Positions 13,888 to 22,316 of a DNA stretch of 64,000 nt are shown here, one piece after another. Each line of letters begins with the position of its first letter. Positions within the stretch are counted from its first letter, which is position 1. A program made the translations under genes and the position numbers. Below the pieces are notes generated by a model that saw nothing but the letters and a program-made list of their open reading frames with translations, searched no databases and was not told the origin of the DNA. This stretch comes from Laspinema sp. D2d (GTDB taxonomy: Bacteria; Cyanobacteriota; Cyanobacteriia; Cyanobacteriales; Laspinemataceae), in NCBI RefSeq assembly GCF_025370755.1, contig NZ_JAMXFC010000007.1:157140-221139 (forward strand), written 5' to 3'.

Positions 13888-15228
13888 TCATCGAATTACC
13901 ATTTTAGGCTCCGTATAACGATTAAAATTAGGACTATTGGGATCTGAATCTACATTCAGGATACTTTCCGCCCCATCTACCTGTAACCGCACCAAATACT
14001 CACCCGGTTTCACATTTTTCACCGGAATGGTCACCACCATGCCATCCCGATGACGGTTAGGGGCTTCAAACATATAAGCAGCCGGATTCTGGATTGATTT
14101 TTCATTTAAAACTAAGACAATCCGTTGATGTTTGCCCAGGGTTAGATTGACCCGGACCTTAATCTCTGCGGAACGAACATCTTCGTCCTTTCCTTCTAAT
14201 TTAGAAACCGTTACTTTTGTGACCACTGGACGTAAAATAAACGGAATGGCATTGGATTCTAAACTTTGGGAAAATACGATGGGTTTAGATAAGGTTTGGG
14301 TTGCGGTTTCATGGGTATATTCTCCCCGCCATCCATTACCATTTTCTGACCGAGATTCCGTTGAAATATGATGAATGACTTGCAAACTCTGTACTCCCGC
14401 TTTTAGCGAATTATCCGGAGTTGAAGAAAGGGGAACTAATAGTTCTGTTTCACTGACGGATTGGGGAGTAATTTCTAAACCACTAATCCTCACGGTTGTC
14501 TGTTTACTGTTGAAGTTTTTGCCGCGAATCAGTAGGGTACTATTAGCGAGAATGGGGTCAAATTTTCCCGAACGAGAGACCACTTGTTCTACCAGGGGAC
14601 GATTGAAAAAGGGAATAACACCACTGAGGGCGCGTTCGCGCACAGGTAACGCTCGGTAAGCGGATTCTTCACCTTCAATCATCACGACTGTTGCTTTATA
14701 TACCAAAGAAATACTATAAGGTGTTTGAAAAAAGACTGACCAAACTTTCGATAAATCTTCTAAAGATAAATCCATCGGACTAAAGGAAATTTCTTCGGTT
14801 TGGTCGGCCAAATTGGAATCAATTAAATAGGGATAGCTAGAATCAGCCAAGGTTTCGTAAATGGTGTCTCGGGTTAAGGTAGTGCGATCGCTCAAAATTT
14901 TGACCACACTACCTAATAGCCGTTGTGGCTCTAATTCCGTTTCATTGCCGTAGAAACTGAGAATATAATGCAAATCTAATGCGGTCCGAGATTTCTTCGC
15001 CCCAGCATCCCGGGTACTTCGCATCCGCACTTCCGCATTCTTTTGCCACACGGGATTAAGGGAGACTTGATACATATAAAGGTTAACCCCCTTTTCAGGA
15101 GTGCCGCTGCCTAAATTATTGGGCCGAACGGTGGTGACTCTTGCCCCATCTAAATCTAATTGAACAGAAGACTGTAACATCCGTTGTAAACAGGCAGTCA
15201 CGGTGGCAATAGCCAGATAATTGCTCAT
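13888..15228 (-). CDS. DUF4255 (Pvc16/Afp16-like) protein with C-terminal Ig/TIG-like domains
   Basis: A 446-residue protein. Residues about 1-185 match the DUF4255 family found in extracellular and related contractile injection systems (Afp16/Pvc16, tail-terminator role): MSNYLAIATVTACLQRMLQ, GVNLYMYQVSLNPVW, ALDLHYILSFYG, RLLGSVVKIL, and FQTPYSISLVYKATVVMI. The remainder is strand-rich, with a TIG-like segment at about 215-265 (LIRGKNFNSKQTTVRISG) and a terminal domain (GEYLVRLQVDGAES). The C-terminal extension makes it longer than the second DUF4255 protein of this locus (168 residues at 21.7 kb). It is the first gene of the minus-strand half, with the small protein and ATPase about 100 bases downstream. 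Confidence 0.85.
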   Translation of the reverse strand: MSNYLAIATVTACLQRMLQSSVQLDLDGARVTTVRPNNLGSGTPEKGVNLYMYQVSLNPVWQKNAEVRMRSTRDAGAKKSRTALDLHYILSFYGNETELEPQRLLGSVVKILSDRTTLTRDTIYETLADSSYPYLIDSNLADQTEEISFSPMDLSLEDLSKVWSVFFQTPYSISLVYKATVVMIEGEESAYRALPVRERALSGVIPFFNRPLVEQVVSRSGKFDPILANSTLLIRGKNFNSKQTTVRISGLEITPQSVSETELLVPLSSTPDNSLKAGVQSLQVIHHISTESRSENGNGWRGEYTHETATQTLSKPIVFSQSLESNAIPFILRPVVTKVTVSKLEGKDEDVRSAEIKVRVNLTLGKHQRIVLVLNEKSIQNPAAYMFEAPNRHRDGMVVTIPVKNVKPGEYLVRLQVDGAESILNVDSDPNSPNFNRYTEPKMVIR

Positions 15229-15747
15229 AATTATTATGCACTCTGGGCTGATACTAAAATGAGGATTGAGTCTAAATAGATTGTAGCTGCAAAATTTTCA
15301 GTCTGAGCGGTTCGATCGCCATTGGGTGAATCAGGCTAAACTCATCAGATTGAGTTTAACATAACGGCTGGTGAGATTTTTGAGGAAAATAACAGCGGAA
15401 TTTTCTGACGATAACCGATTCAGAGGTCAAGGCTGACAAAACTTAAGCAAAGTTTAAATTTTATCCATTCTGGGAAAATTGAGCTAAACTTTTCAGGGAT
15501 ACGGGGGTGTCAGATTAATTGAGAAAAATGTGCCAATTGAGAGGCGATCGCCCCTGGGTAGTCTCAGCTTAAAACCTGTAAGTTGTTGCGGATTTAATCG
15601 ATACCTGGACGAGGAGGCAGTTCCTCCAATGGGTGCGTTCCCCGGCTAACTCAGGGAACGAGGAACGGATTCAGAATCACTCCAAAGGAGGCGATCGCAC
15701 CCCGTCCACCCGACTGTTGACCCAGAGACTTTAAAATTTATCACCCC
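15229..15747. other. 519-bp divergent intergenic region
   Basis: Separates the minus-strand CIS operon from the plus-strand methyltransferases and should carry both promoters. I see no confident -35/-10 pair. A short hairpin GGAGG-CAGTT-CCTCC lies at 15613-15627, and two HIP1 sites are present. No coding frame worth reporting was found. Confidence 0.6.
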
Positions 15748-16824
15748 ATGACATCGGCAAATACTAACCCCTCGACTGCTTCTGTGCCCGTGATCACAGA
15801 CCCTGATGTACTCTTACAAGCGATGCTGACCAGTTTTAACCAAAGACTGGAAACCGTGGGCGAATTGATTATGCCCGGAGTTCCAGCAATGGCAGAGTAT
15901 TACCGTCATCGAATTGGGTCCCTATTCGATAGTTTGGCGATCCCGTTCAAAGAAGCGGAACGAAATCAACTCTATCAAATCCTGGACAAAAAATTAGAAG
16001 AGGGATTTGCTTTATCCCCCCATGCGCGCCTTCGACTGAAGTACCATCCGGCAGAACCCCCAAAAACCGGATTAACCTTTGAATTTTCCGTCTCTGTCTT
16101 ATCGGATATTGAGGAATATCAGGAGTGGATGAACCAGAACGAACAACCCTGGTTTGGCATGACTCCCGATGCGAAAGTTCTGGATATTGCCCAGGTCATA
16201 GAAGACCCCAAAACTGCCTCAATCTTGGATATCGGGGCCGCAACCGGACGGAATACGCTGGCCCTAGCGCAACGGGGTCATTCCGTGGATGCTTTGGAAT
16301 TAATCCCTCCCTATTGCGATCGCCTCCAACAGATTGCCGAACAAACTGGATTACCGATCACGGTAACTCCCGGAGAGATATTTGACCCCCTCGTCCGAAT
16401 GCCCTTGGGACAATATCAACTGGCGATCGCCACCGAAACCCTTCCCCTGTTTTGCTTTGATCGCGATCGCCTCCGTCTGTTTCTCGTCAAAATGTGCGAT
16501 GTCCTCCAAACCGGCGGTTTGGTACTCTTTAGCCTCTTTCTCGCCGCCGAAGACTATGAACCGGATCTAGTCACCCGCCAGATGTCGCAAGTCCATTGGT
16601 CCTGCCTGTTCACGCGATCGGACCTCGCCCAGGCAATGGCCGGATTGCCCCTAGAACTGATCTCCGATGAGTCCTGGGTCAACTATGAACAAACCCATCG
16701 CCCTCAAGAAACATGGCCTCCCCATGAATCCTTTGTCAACTGGGCAACCGGACGGGAATTATTACTCACCCCCCCAGACCAAACCGCGATGGAATTGCGC
16801 TGGATACTCTGCAAACGCTTGTAA
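15748..16824 (+). CDS. class I SAM-dependent methyltransferase (tandem copy 1)
   Basis: A 358-residue protein. A family-specific helical N-terminal domain (about 1-145, with FNQRLETVGELIMPGVPAMAEYY and ALSPHARLRLKYHP) precedes a class I methyltransferase fold at about 150-290: ASILDIGAATGRNTLALAQRG is the SAM-binding motif I and VDALELIP is motif II. The C-terminal part ends MELRWILCKRL. The next two genes are homologous along their whole length. The substrate is unknown. The array sits between the two halves of the CIS locus, but nothing in the sequence ties it to CIS function. Confidence 0.85.
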   Translation: MTSANTNPSTASVPVITDPDVLLQAMLTSFNQRLETVGELIMPGVPAMAEYYRHRIGSLFDSLAIPFKEAERNQLYQILDKKLEEGFALSPHARLRLKYHPAEPPKTGLTFEFSVSVLSDIEEYQEWMNQNEQPWFGMTPDAKVLDIAQVIEDPKTASILDIGAATGRNTLALAQRGHSVDALELIPPYCDRLQQIAEQTGLPITVTPGEIFDPLVRMPLGQYQLAIATETLPLFCFDRDRLRLFLVKMCDVLQTGGLVLFSLFLAAEDYEPDLVTRQMSQVHWSCLFTRSDLAQAMAGLPLELISDESWVNYEQTHRPQETWPPHESFVNWATGRELLLTPPDQTAMELRWILCKRL

Positions 16825-16970
16825 CTCCCTATCCCATCCTCATATTCCGACCTCATAATAGTTTTTTCCCACTCAGATCCAGTGCGATTGATACTGTGCA
16901 AACCCTTGTAAATCCCCTTGCCATCATGTATTCCGAACCCGTAATAGATTCTCCCACCCCTAAAAACCAG
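16796..16970 (+). repeat. two tandem 87/88-bp units: scar of methyltransferase gene duplication
   Basis: Unit 1 (16796-16882) covers the last ten codons of methyltransferase 1 and the spacer. Unit 2 (16883-16970) repeats this: TGCGATTGATACTGTGCAAA matches TGCGCTGGATACTCTGCAAA, both run to CTTGTAA, and the similarity continues through ATTCCGA and TAATAG into the first codons of methyltransferase 2. Unit 2 is thus a gene tail without a gene, the remnant of a deleted or incomplete extra copy. Confidence 0.8.
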
Positions 16971-18002
16971 CCCTTGACCGACCCCCCCACCCTGCAACCG
17001 GGACCCCTTGCCCAACTCCAGCATCGATTTCAAGGGCGGGGTCAAATCATCATGCCTTGTATCCCTGCCCTCTTGGAACATTACCTCAACTCCATTGCCC
17101 AACTCTTGAACGCCCTCGGGCAAACCCTGGATTATGACGGGGTAACTCACCTCTCCCAAAGTCTATGGCGAAAACTGCAAGAGGGATTTGAAACTTCCCC
17201 TCATGCCAAAATCATCCTCACCTACGAACCCCAACCCCATGACAGTTCGCAGTTAAAATTCCAAGTCTCTTTGTTGACTCCTTCCCTAGGGGAAGAATAT
17301 CAAAAGTGGGTCAACACCAAAGAACCGCCGCTATTTGGGGCCTATCCTGATGCTAAGGTGACTGCCATTGCTGCCCAATTTGACAATCCCGCCCATGCCG
17401 CGATCGTAGATATTGGGGCCGGGACGGGTCGTAATAGCATTCCCCTCGCCCAACGGGGTCATCCTGTGGATGCCGTAGAACTCGCCCCCATCTTCATCCA
17501 GGACCTACAGGCAGCCGCCGATCGCCAAAACTTACCCCTGCGAGTCATCCCCGGGAACATCCTCGATCGCCCCCTCAAACTGCCTCCCGCCTATTACCAA
17601 CTGGCGATCGTCTCCGAAGTCATCTCCCATTTTCGCGACCCCTCCGAACTGCGCCTCTTACTCGCCAAACTCAGTGACGCCGTACTTCCCGGCGGATTCA
17701 TCTTATTCAACCTCTTCCTCCCCCTTCCAGACTACCAACCCGATCGCCTCGTCGTAGAACTCTCCCAATCCTCCTGGTGCACGCTGTTTACCCGGGCCGA
17801 ACTTGCCACCGCAATGGAGAATCTCCCCCTAAAACTGGTATCCGACGAATCCGCCTTTGAATACGAACGGGACCACCTTCCCGCCTCCGCATGGCCCCCC
17901 ACCAGTTGGTATCCCACCTGGTCCCAAGGCCGAAATATGTTCCATCTCCCCAACGCCTTCCCCCCCATCGAATTACGCTGGATTCTCTGCCGCCGTTTGT
18001 AA
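16926..18002 (+). CDS. class I SAM-dependent methyltransferase (tandem copy 2)
   Basis: About 358 residues from the ATG at 16926. A GTG at 16896 would add ten residues (QTLVNPLAI), but those codons are part of the duplicated tail of the preceding gene and so are unlikely to be native. The architecture is that of copy 1: N-terminal domain with RFQGRGQIIMPCIPALLEHYL and ETSPHAKIILTYEPQ, motif I AAIVDIGAGTGRNSIPLAQRG, motif II VDAVELAP, and the terminal IELRWILCRRL. Spacing to copy 3 is only 22 bases, so these genes form an operon. The substrate is unknown. Confidence 0.85.
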   Translation: MYSEPVIDSPTPKNQPLTDPPTLQPGPLAQLQHRFQGRGQIIMPCIPALLEHYLNSIAQLLNALGQTLDYDGVTHLSQSLWRKLQEGFETSPHAKIILTYEPQPHDSSQLKFQVSLLTPSLGEEYQKWVNTKEPPLFGAYPDAKVTAIAAQFDNPAHAAIVDIGAGTGRNSIPLAQRGHPVDAVELAPIFIQDLQAAADRQNLPLRVIPGNILDRPLKLPPAYYQLAIVSEVISHFRDPSELRLLLAKLSDAVLPGGFILFNLFLPLPDYQPDRLVVELSQSSWCTLFTRAELATAMENLPLKLVSDESAFEYERDHLPASAWPPTSWYPTWSQGRNMFHLPNAFPPIELRWILCRRL

Positions 18003-18024
18003 CCCCTCCACCCCTCTAACCCAG

Positions 18025-19098
18025 ATGTTCCCTAGCGAAATCCCCTCTTTTGCCGTTCCCTGCGAACCCATCCCCCACCCTGTACCCCAGATACAGCAGA
18101 AACACTTCAAACAACTGCAAAGCCAGTTTCAAGCCAGAGGCGAAATCCTGTTTCCCTGTGTTCCCGAGTTGTTACAACTGTATCTGGATCAGATCACCGC
18201 CTTGTTTAGCAGTCTCAACAGTGTCATCGAACCCACCACCCTCGCCAAACTGCCCAAAGAACTAGAAAATCAGTTAATCTCTGGATTTGCCACCTCTCCC
18301 CATTCCAAATTAATTCTCACTTACGAACCGAGTCCCCGGGGAGTGACCCTACAACTCAAGCCCTTTATTTCCTCCGTTGCCGATCAGTACCACGATTGGG
18401 TAAAACTGCGCGAACCCCCCTTATTTGGCACCCATCCCGATGCCAAAGTCATGGCAATCGCTGCCCAATTTGCCGATCGCACCAATTCCCCCCTCTTAGA
18501 TATCGGGGCGGGAACGGGTAGAAATACCTTTCCCTTGGCCCAACAGGGTTATCCCGTCGATGCAGTGGAGTTAACCCCTGCTTTTGTCGAACAAATCCAA
18601 AAAGCCGCACAAGCACAGAAACTGCCCGTCCGAGGGATTTTGGGGGATATCCTCGATCGCCAACTCAAGCTACAACCCGCTTATTATCAAGGGGTGATAC
18701 TCTGTGAAGTAATTGCCTCCCATTTTGGGTCCGTCGATCGCCTCCGCCTATTGTTCGCCCGAATTTGTGATACCTTACGTCCGGGGGGTTTATTATTATT
18801 TAGTCTGTTCTTAGCCGTAGATGACTATGAACCCGACAACCTCACCCGAGAACTCTCCCAAGTCACTTGGTCCTGTATTTTTACTCGATCCGAACTCGCC
18901 GCAGCGATGGAGAGATTGCCTCTAACCCTCTTATCCGATGAGTCCGTTGTAGAATACGAACGGGAACATCTCCCAACCGCTGCATGGCCCCCAACGGGAT
19001 GGTTTATCAAATGGTGTCAGGGTGAAAATTTATTTCCCTTACAGAACCTAGGGAAACCCCCGATGGAGTTGCGGTGGATTCTCTGTCAACGGCGGTAA
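18025..19098 (+). CDS. class I SAM-dependent methyltransferase (tandem copy 3)
   Basis: 357 residues from ATG at 18025. The open frame extends back to 17857, but that would overlap the end of copy 2 by some 145 bases and yields unrelated sequence. The N-terminal domain shows FQARGEILFPCVPELLQLYLDQ and ATSPHSKLILTYEP. Motif I is SPLLDIGAGTGRNTFPLAQQG, motif II VDAVELTP, and the protein ends MELRWILCQRR. All three copies keep the Gly-rich SAM loop, so all may be active. A palindromic repeat with a T-run follows at 19222-19281 and may end the transcript. Confidence 0.85.
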   Translation: MFPSEIPSFAVPCEPIPHPVPQIQQKHFKQLQSQFQARGEILFPCVPELLQLYLDQITALFSSLNSVIEPTTLAKLPKELENQLISGFATSPHSKLILTYEPSPRGVTLQLKPFISSVADQYHDWVKLREPPLFGTHPDAKVMAIAAQFADRTNSPLLDIGAGTGRNTFPLAQQGYPVDAVELTPAFVEQIQKAAQAQKLPVRGILGDILDRQLKLQPAYYQGVILCEVIASHFGSVDRLRLLFARICDTLRPGGLLLFSLFLAVDDYEPDNLTRELSQVTWSCIFTRSELAAAMERLPLTLLSDESVVEYEREHLPTAAWPPTGWFIKWCQGENLFPLQNLGKPPMELRWILCQRR

Positions 19099-19221
19099 TT
19101 GCCCTAAAATGCCCATAAACTGGGGGTCGGAAAGTATTTAAAAACCAAATTATCTCACAATGTATCTAACTTAGGGTTAGGCGAGAAACTCGGTTTTTGC
19201 ATTGTTTCAGGGAATTAGAAG

Positions 19222-19281
19222 CCGGGTTTCTGGGTTTACCTGTATCACTTCACTCAAATTTAGGCCAGAAACCCGGTTTTT
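19222..19281. repeat. AGAAACCCGG palindromic repeat, possible terminator
   Basis: CCGGGTTTCTGG (19222-19233) and CCAGAAACCCGG (19265-19276) form a perfect 12-bp inverted repeat with a 31-base loop, followed by TTTTT. A further arm (GAGAAACTCGGTTTTT) lies at 19182-19199. It sits between convergent genes and is one of several copies of this family in the window. Confidence 0.65.
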
Positions 19282-19299
19282 GAATAGTTTCCGGGGAGA

Positions 19300-19977
19300 T
19301 TAACTCGCAACTAATCCGACTTTTAAAGCTTTGACGATCGCCTGAGTGCGACTGCTGACGCCCAGCTTTTCAAAAATAGCTGTTAAGTGAGCTTTAACTG
19401 TTGCAACCGTAACGTAAAGGTGACGGGCGATTTCTTCATTGGAAGCCCCTTGGACCAACCATTCTAACACTTCCCGTTCGCGATCGGTTAACCGGATAGT
19501 TTTACACCCTTGCAAAGAATGACCGGAGTAAAAATGAAAGATGCGGAAAAAGCTCGTTGCCACCTCGGGGGCTAAATAAACTTCATCCTTCAAGACTGTA
19601 GTTATGGCATCCCAGAGTTGTTTGGCTACATACTCTTTAAACACATACCCCCTTGCCCCCGCTTGCATCGCCCTAAATACCGCTTCATCTTCATGATGGG
19701 CTGATAAGACAATCGCCTTCCCTTGAAAAGACTGTTCCCGCAATCGTAGCAATGCTTCAATCCCATCCGTTTGAGCTAATTCTAAATCCATTAGAATTAA
19801 AGCCGGATGTTGTTGGGACGTCACCTTTAAGGCTTGATCTACAGAAGCTGCCTCCCCAACCACATCCATCCTAAACAAACCGTTATTATTATAAAAACTG
19901 AGCAGTGTTTTTAATCCCTGACGAAAGATGGGATCGTCATCAACCAGTAGAATTGAGACTAACTGAGGTGTTGTCAT
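19300..19977 (-). CDS. NarL/FixJ-type response regulator
   Basis: 225 residues from the ATG at 19975-19977, chosen because MTTPQLVSILLVDDDPIF begins the receiver directly. A frame of 34 more residues upstream looks non-coding. Receiver features are DDD at the acidic pocket, LILMDLEL with the phospho-acceptor Asp, and GYVFKEY with the conserved Lys. The C-terminal LuxR-type HTH reads LTDREREVLEWLVQGASNEEIA...VATVKAHLTAIFEKLGV. It lies about 190 bases downstream of the histidine kinase gene on the same strand and is its likely partner. Its position between the CIS halves makes it a candidate regulator of the locus. Confidence 0.9.
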   Translation of the reverse strand: MTTPQLVSILLVDDDPIFRQGLKTLLSFYNNNGLFRMDVVGEAASVDQALKVTSQQHPALILMDLELAQTDGIEALLRLREQSFQGKAIVLSAHHEDEAVFRAMQAGARGYVFKEYVAKQLWDAITTVLKDEVYLAPEVATSFFRIFHFYSGHSLQGCKTIRLTDREREVLEWLVQGASNEEIARHLYVTVATVKAHLTAIFEKLGVSSRTQAIVKALKVGLVAS

Positions 19978-20167
19978 GGTTTTACATCTGCCTCTTAAAA
20001 ACGATAGAATAAATGTTGACAAATCTAGGAAGTTAAAAAGTGATAAGCTTAAATTCCAATTCATTGAAAGAAGCCGCAATCAAAGGAGAAATTCTTCCAC
20101 AACAAAGCCTATTTTTGAGGAAAATACCTGATCTAAAACTCTCACAATTTCCATCGAATTAAAATTC

Positions 20168-21499
20168 TTAATCCGATTGAGGATGACGGGGCAAGGTAAA
20201 AGAAAAGAGCGCCCCACCTTCCGGATGATTTTGCGCCCAAATGCTGCCCTGATGGTCAAGAATAATTTTTTTAGCGATGGGTAACCCCAATCCAGTTCCC
20301 CCAGGTCGGCGGGTATAAAACGGGGTAAATGCCTCTTGGAGGTCTTCTCGGGAAAGACCGGGACCGCGATCGCTTAGGGAGACCAGCACTTCATTATAAA
20401 AAACTCGCCACTCACAAATAATCCGGCTACCGAGGGGACTAAAGGCGATCGCATTATGCAAAAGATTCTCGAAAACTTGTTTAATTTGCCACCGATCTAG
20501 GGGTAGCATCACCGAAGTTTCAGAAGCCTCAACCTTGATCTCTTTTTCCTGCAATCGCGGTTGCATCAATTTGAGAGTTTCTTCGACAATCTGGCGTAAA
20601 TCATGGTGTTGTTCCGGCAATTTCTGGGCGGGTTTTGCGCAATTGAGTAACTGGGTTAAGTTAGCACTCAATTCACTCACCGATTCCCGAATCACTGCTG
20701 CTTGTTCTTGAAAAGGTCCCGTTGGTAATCCCCGAAAAAGGGTTTCCGCATAAAGGTTAATTAAGGCTAGAGAATTCCGCAGTTGATGTTCTGCCTTATG
20801 GAGAGATTGCCGCAGTAATTGAAGTTCAGAAGATTGGTGGTGGGATGCAGCTGCACCCTGGAGATAATGGTGGAGCATTTGCATCTGTTGTTCGACAAAT
20901 TCCACCTGCAAAGGAGACAGAGATTCAGCAGTCCATAACAGGAGATAGGAACAGGGTTGAGCTAGGTCAGAAGCGGGATGATTCTGAGAAGAGGTTATCC
21001 GATCAGCCGATCCAGAGCGATCGCCCGGGGAAACAATTCCGGTGGGGACGCGTTCTGAGAACCCCCCCACATCCGAATCTATCTCCTGCCGACACTTGCT
21101 GGAACCGGCATCAGCCAAGGAAGGGAGGGGGTAAACATAATAGGCATTGAGTTGACAGAGGTGAGCAACCGGCAACTCATGGGGTAACCAAACCTCAGAC
21201 TTTAGGTAAGATAACTCACCCTCATTAAATTCAGGGCGATCGGCCCTCGCTTCACCCACCCAACGTCGAGGGTGTCCCGCCTCAAAATCCGGGTAAACAA
21301 TCCAAGCACCGACCAAAGGCAGATAGCCGATCATCTGCTGAATCTGTTTGCGGCAGACTGACTCAATAGTTAGGGATTGCGATCGCCAAGGAGTGGGGTG
21401 AGTCAAGGGTCTGGTCTCTCCTAAGGAGAATTCCGCGATCGCGGAGTTAGAAAGCACTTCAGCGCGAGAGAAAAACATTCCAAGACGCAACGGTTCCAT
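20168..21499 (-). CDS. soluble sensor histidine kinase
   Basis: About 443 residues from ATG at 21497-21499. A TTG at 21565 would add 22 residues. The N-terminal half (1-220) has no membrane segment and looks like a degenerate GAF-type sensor (ESVCRKQIQQMIGYLPLVGAWIVYP). The dimerisation domain holds the phospho-His in AEHQLRNSLALINLYAETL, followed by HATPase motifs FENLLHNAIAFSP (N box), LSDRGPGLS (G1) and GTGLGLPIAKKI (G2). It should autophosphorylate and signal to the response regulator encoded next. It is divergent from the DUF4255 gene of the structural CIS half, about 200 bases away. Confidence 0.9.
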   Translation of the reverse strand: MEPLRLGMFFSRAEVLSNSAIAEFSLGETRPLTHPTPWRSQSLTIESVCRKQIQQMIGYLPLVGAWIVYPDFEAGHPRRWVGEARADRPEFNEGELSYLKSEVWLPHELPVAHLCQLNAYYVYPLPSLADAGSSKCRQEIDSDVGGFSERVPTGIVSPGDRSGSADRITSSQNHPASDLAQPCSYLLLWTAESLSPLQVEFVEQQMQMLHHYLQGAAASHHQSSELQLLRQSLHKAEHQLRNSLALINLYAETLFRGLPTGPFQEQAAVIRESVSELSANLTQLLNCAKPAQKLPEQHHDLRQIVEETLKLMQPRLQEKEIKVEASETSVMLPLDRWQIKQVFENLLHNAIAFSPLGSRIICEWRVFYNEVLVSLSDRGPGLSREDLQEAFTPFYTRRPGGTGLGLPIAKKIILDHQGSIWAQNHPEGGALFSFTLPRHPQSD

Positions 21500-21697
21500 A
21501 CCTACTCTTCTTTGTAGTCGGGTCTGTTTAGGGATAGTCTCAATCCCCGATAGGAGGATAATCAAACCTACCTTAACCTCAGATTCCGAGAAATCCTAAA
21601 ATTCCACACAAATTTTAAAATTTCGACCAAAGTCTAATAACCAGAGTCCATCAACCTCATTAATCTATAAGCTGTAGCTGCCTAATCACCCAGGTTT

Positions 21698-22204
21698 ATG
21701 ATTCCTGCTGTTGCCCAGACCTTAGCAGAAATCCTGGCAGGCGGGACCTCAGCGATCAGTATGGAGCAAATTGATTTCAATTCTCCCAATCCCGAGCTGA
21801 ATCATCACGCTCCGAGGCTCAACCTCTACTGCTACGACGTTCGGGAAAACCCCCAAATGCAAATCTCCCATAGACAGACCGACCCCTCAACCATTTGGTT
21901 TGATGTCTCGTTTCTGATCACAGCGTGGGATAAAACAGCCCTAGGGGAGCAGCATCTCTTGTCAGAAGCCCTGACAGTTCTCCTCCCGTACCATTGTTTA
22001 CCGTCCGAACGTTTAGCTCCAGCCTTGCAAGGCAAGGGAACTGTACCGATGAGGATTTCTGCGGATGGGCTGAGTGAAATTGCAGCAATGTGGATCGCAT
22101 TAGGAGTCCCCCTACGGCCCGGGTTGTATCTAACGGTAACCGTTCCGTTCACCAGCCAAACCGAACCCGCTATGAAGGAAATTGCTTTTACCTCGTCTCA
22201 ATAA
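21698..22204 (+). CDS. DUF4255 (Pvc16/Afp16-like) protein, short form
   Basis: A 168-residue protein with the DUF4255 layout and no extension: MIPAVAQTLAEILAGG, then PRLNLYCYDVRENPQMQ, TIWFDVSFLITAWDKTALGEQHLLSEALTVLL and a final PGLYLTVTVPF strand. It is the first gene of the plus-strand structural half, about 110 bases before the sheath gene. In CIS particles the family caps the tube and sheath. Why this locus has two DUF4255 genes of different length is not evident; tail terminator plus anchoring or cargo role is one reading. Confidence 0.85.
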   Translation: MIPAVAQTLAEILAGGTSAISMEQIDFNSPNPELNHHAPRLNLYCYDVRENPQMQISHRQTDPSTIWFDVSFLITAWDKTALGEQHLLSEALTVLLPYHCLPSERLAPALQGKGTVPMRISADGLSEIAAMWIALGVPLRPGLYLTVTVPFTSQTEPAMKEIAFTSSQ

Positions 22205-22316
22205 AAAGGCGTTAGCAAACTAACCGTGTTGTTGCGGAGGCTCGCACCAACCTAAAGCACTCATGTTTGCTAACCATTGTAGATCTAACTATCTATTAAT
22301 TGGAGAACAACCACTC

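Noticed and set aside
17857..18024. Upstream extension of methyltransferase 3
   Set aside because: It overlaps the end of methyltransferase 2 in another frame, and the ATG at 18025 gives the length of the paralogues.
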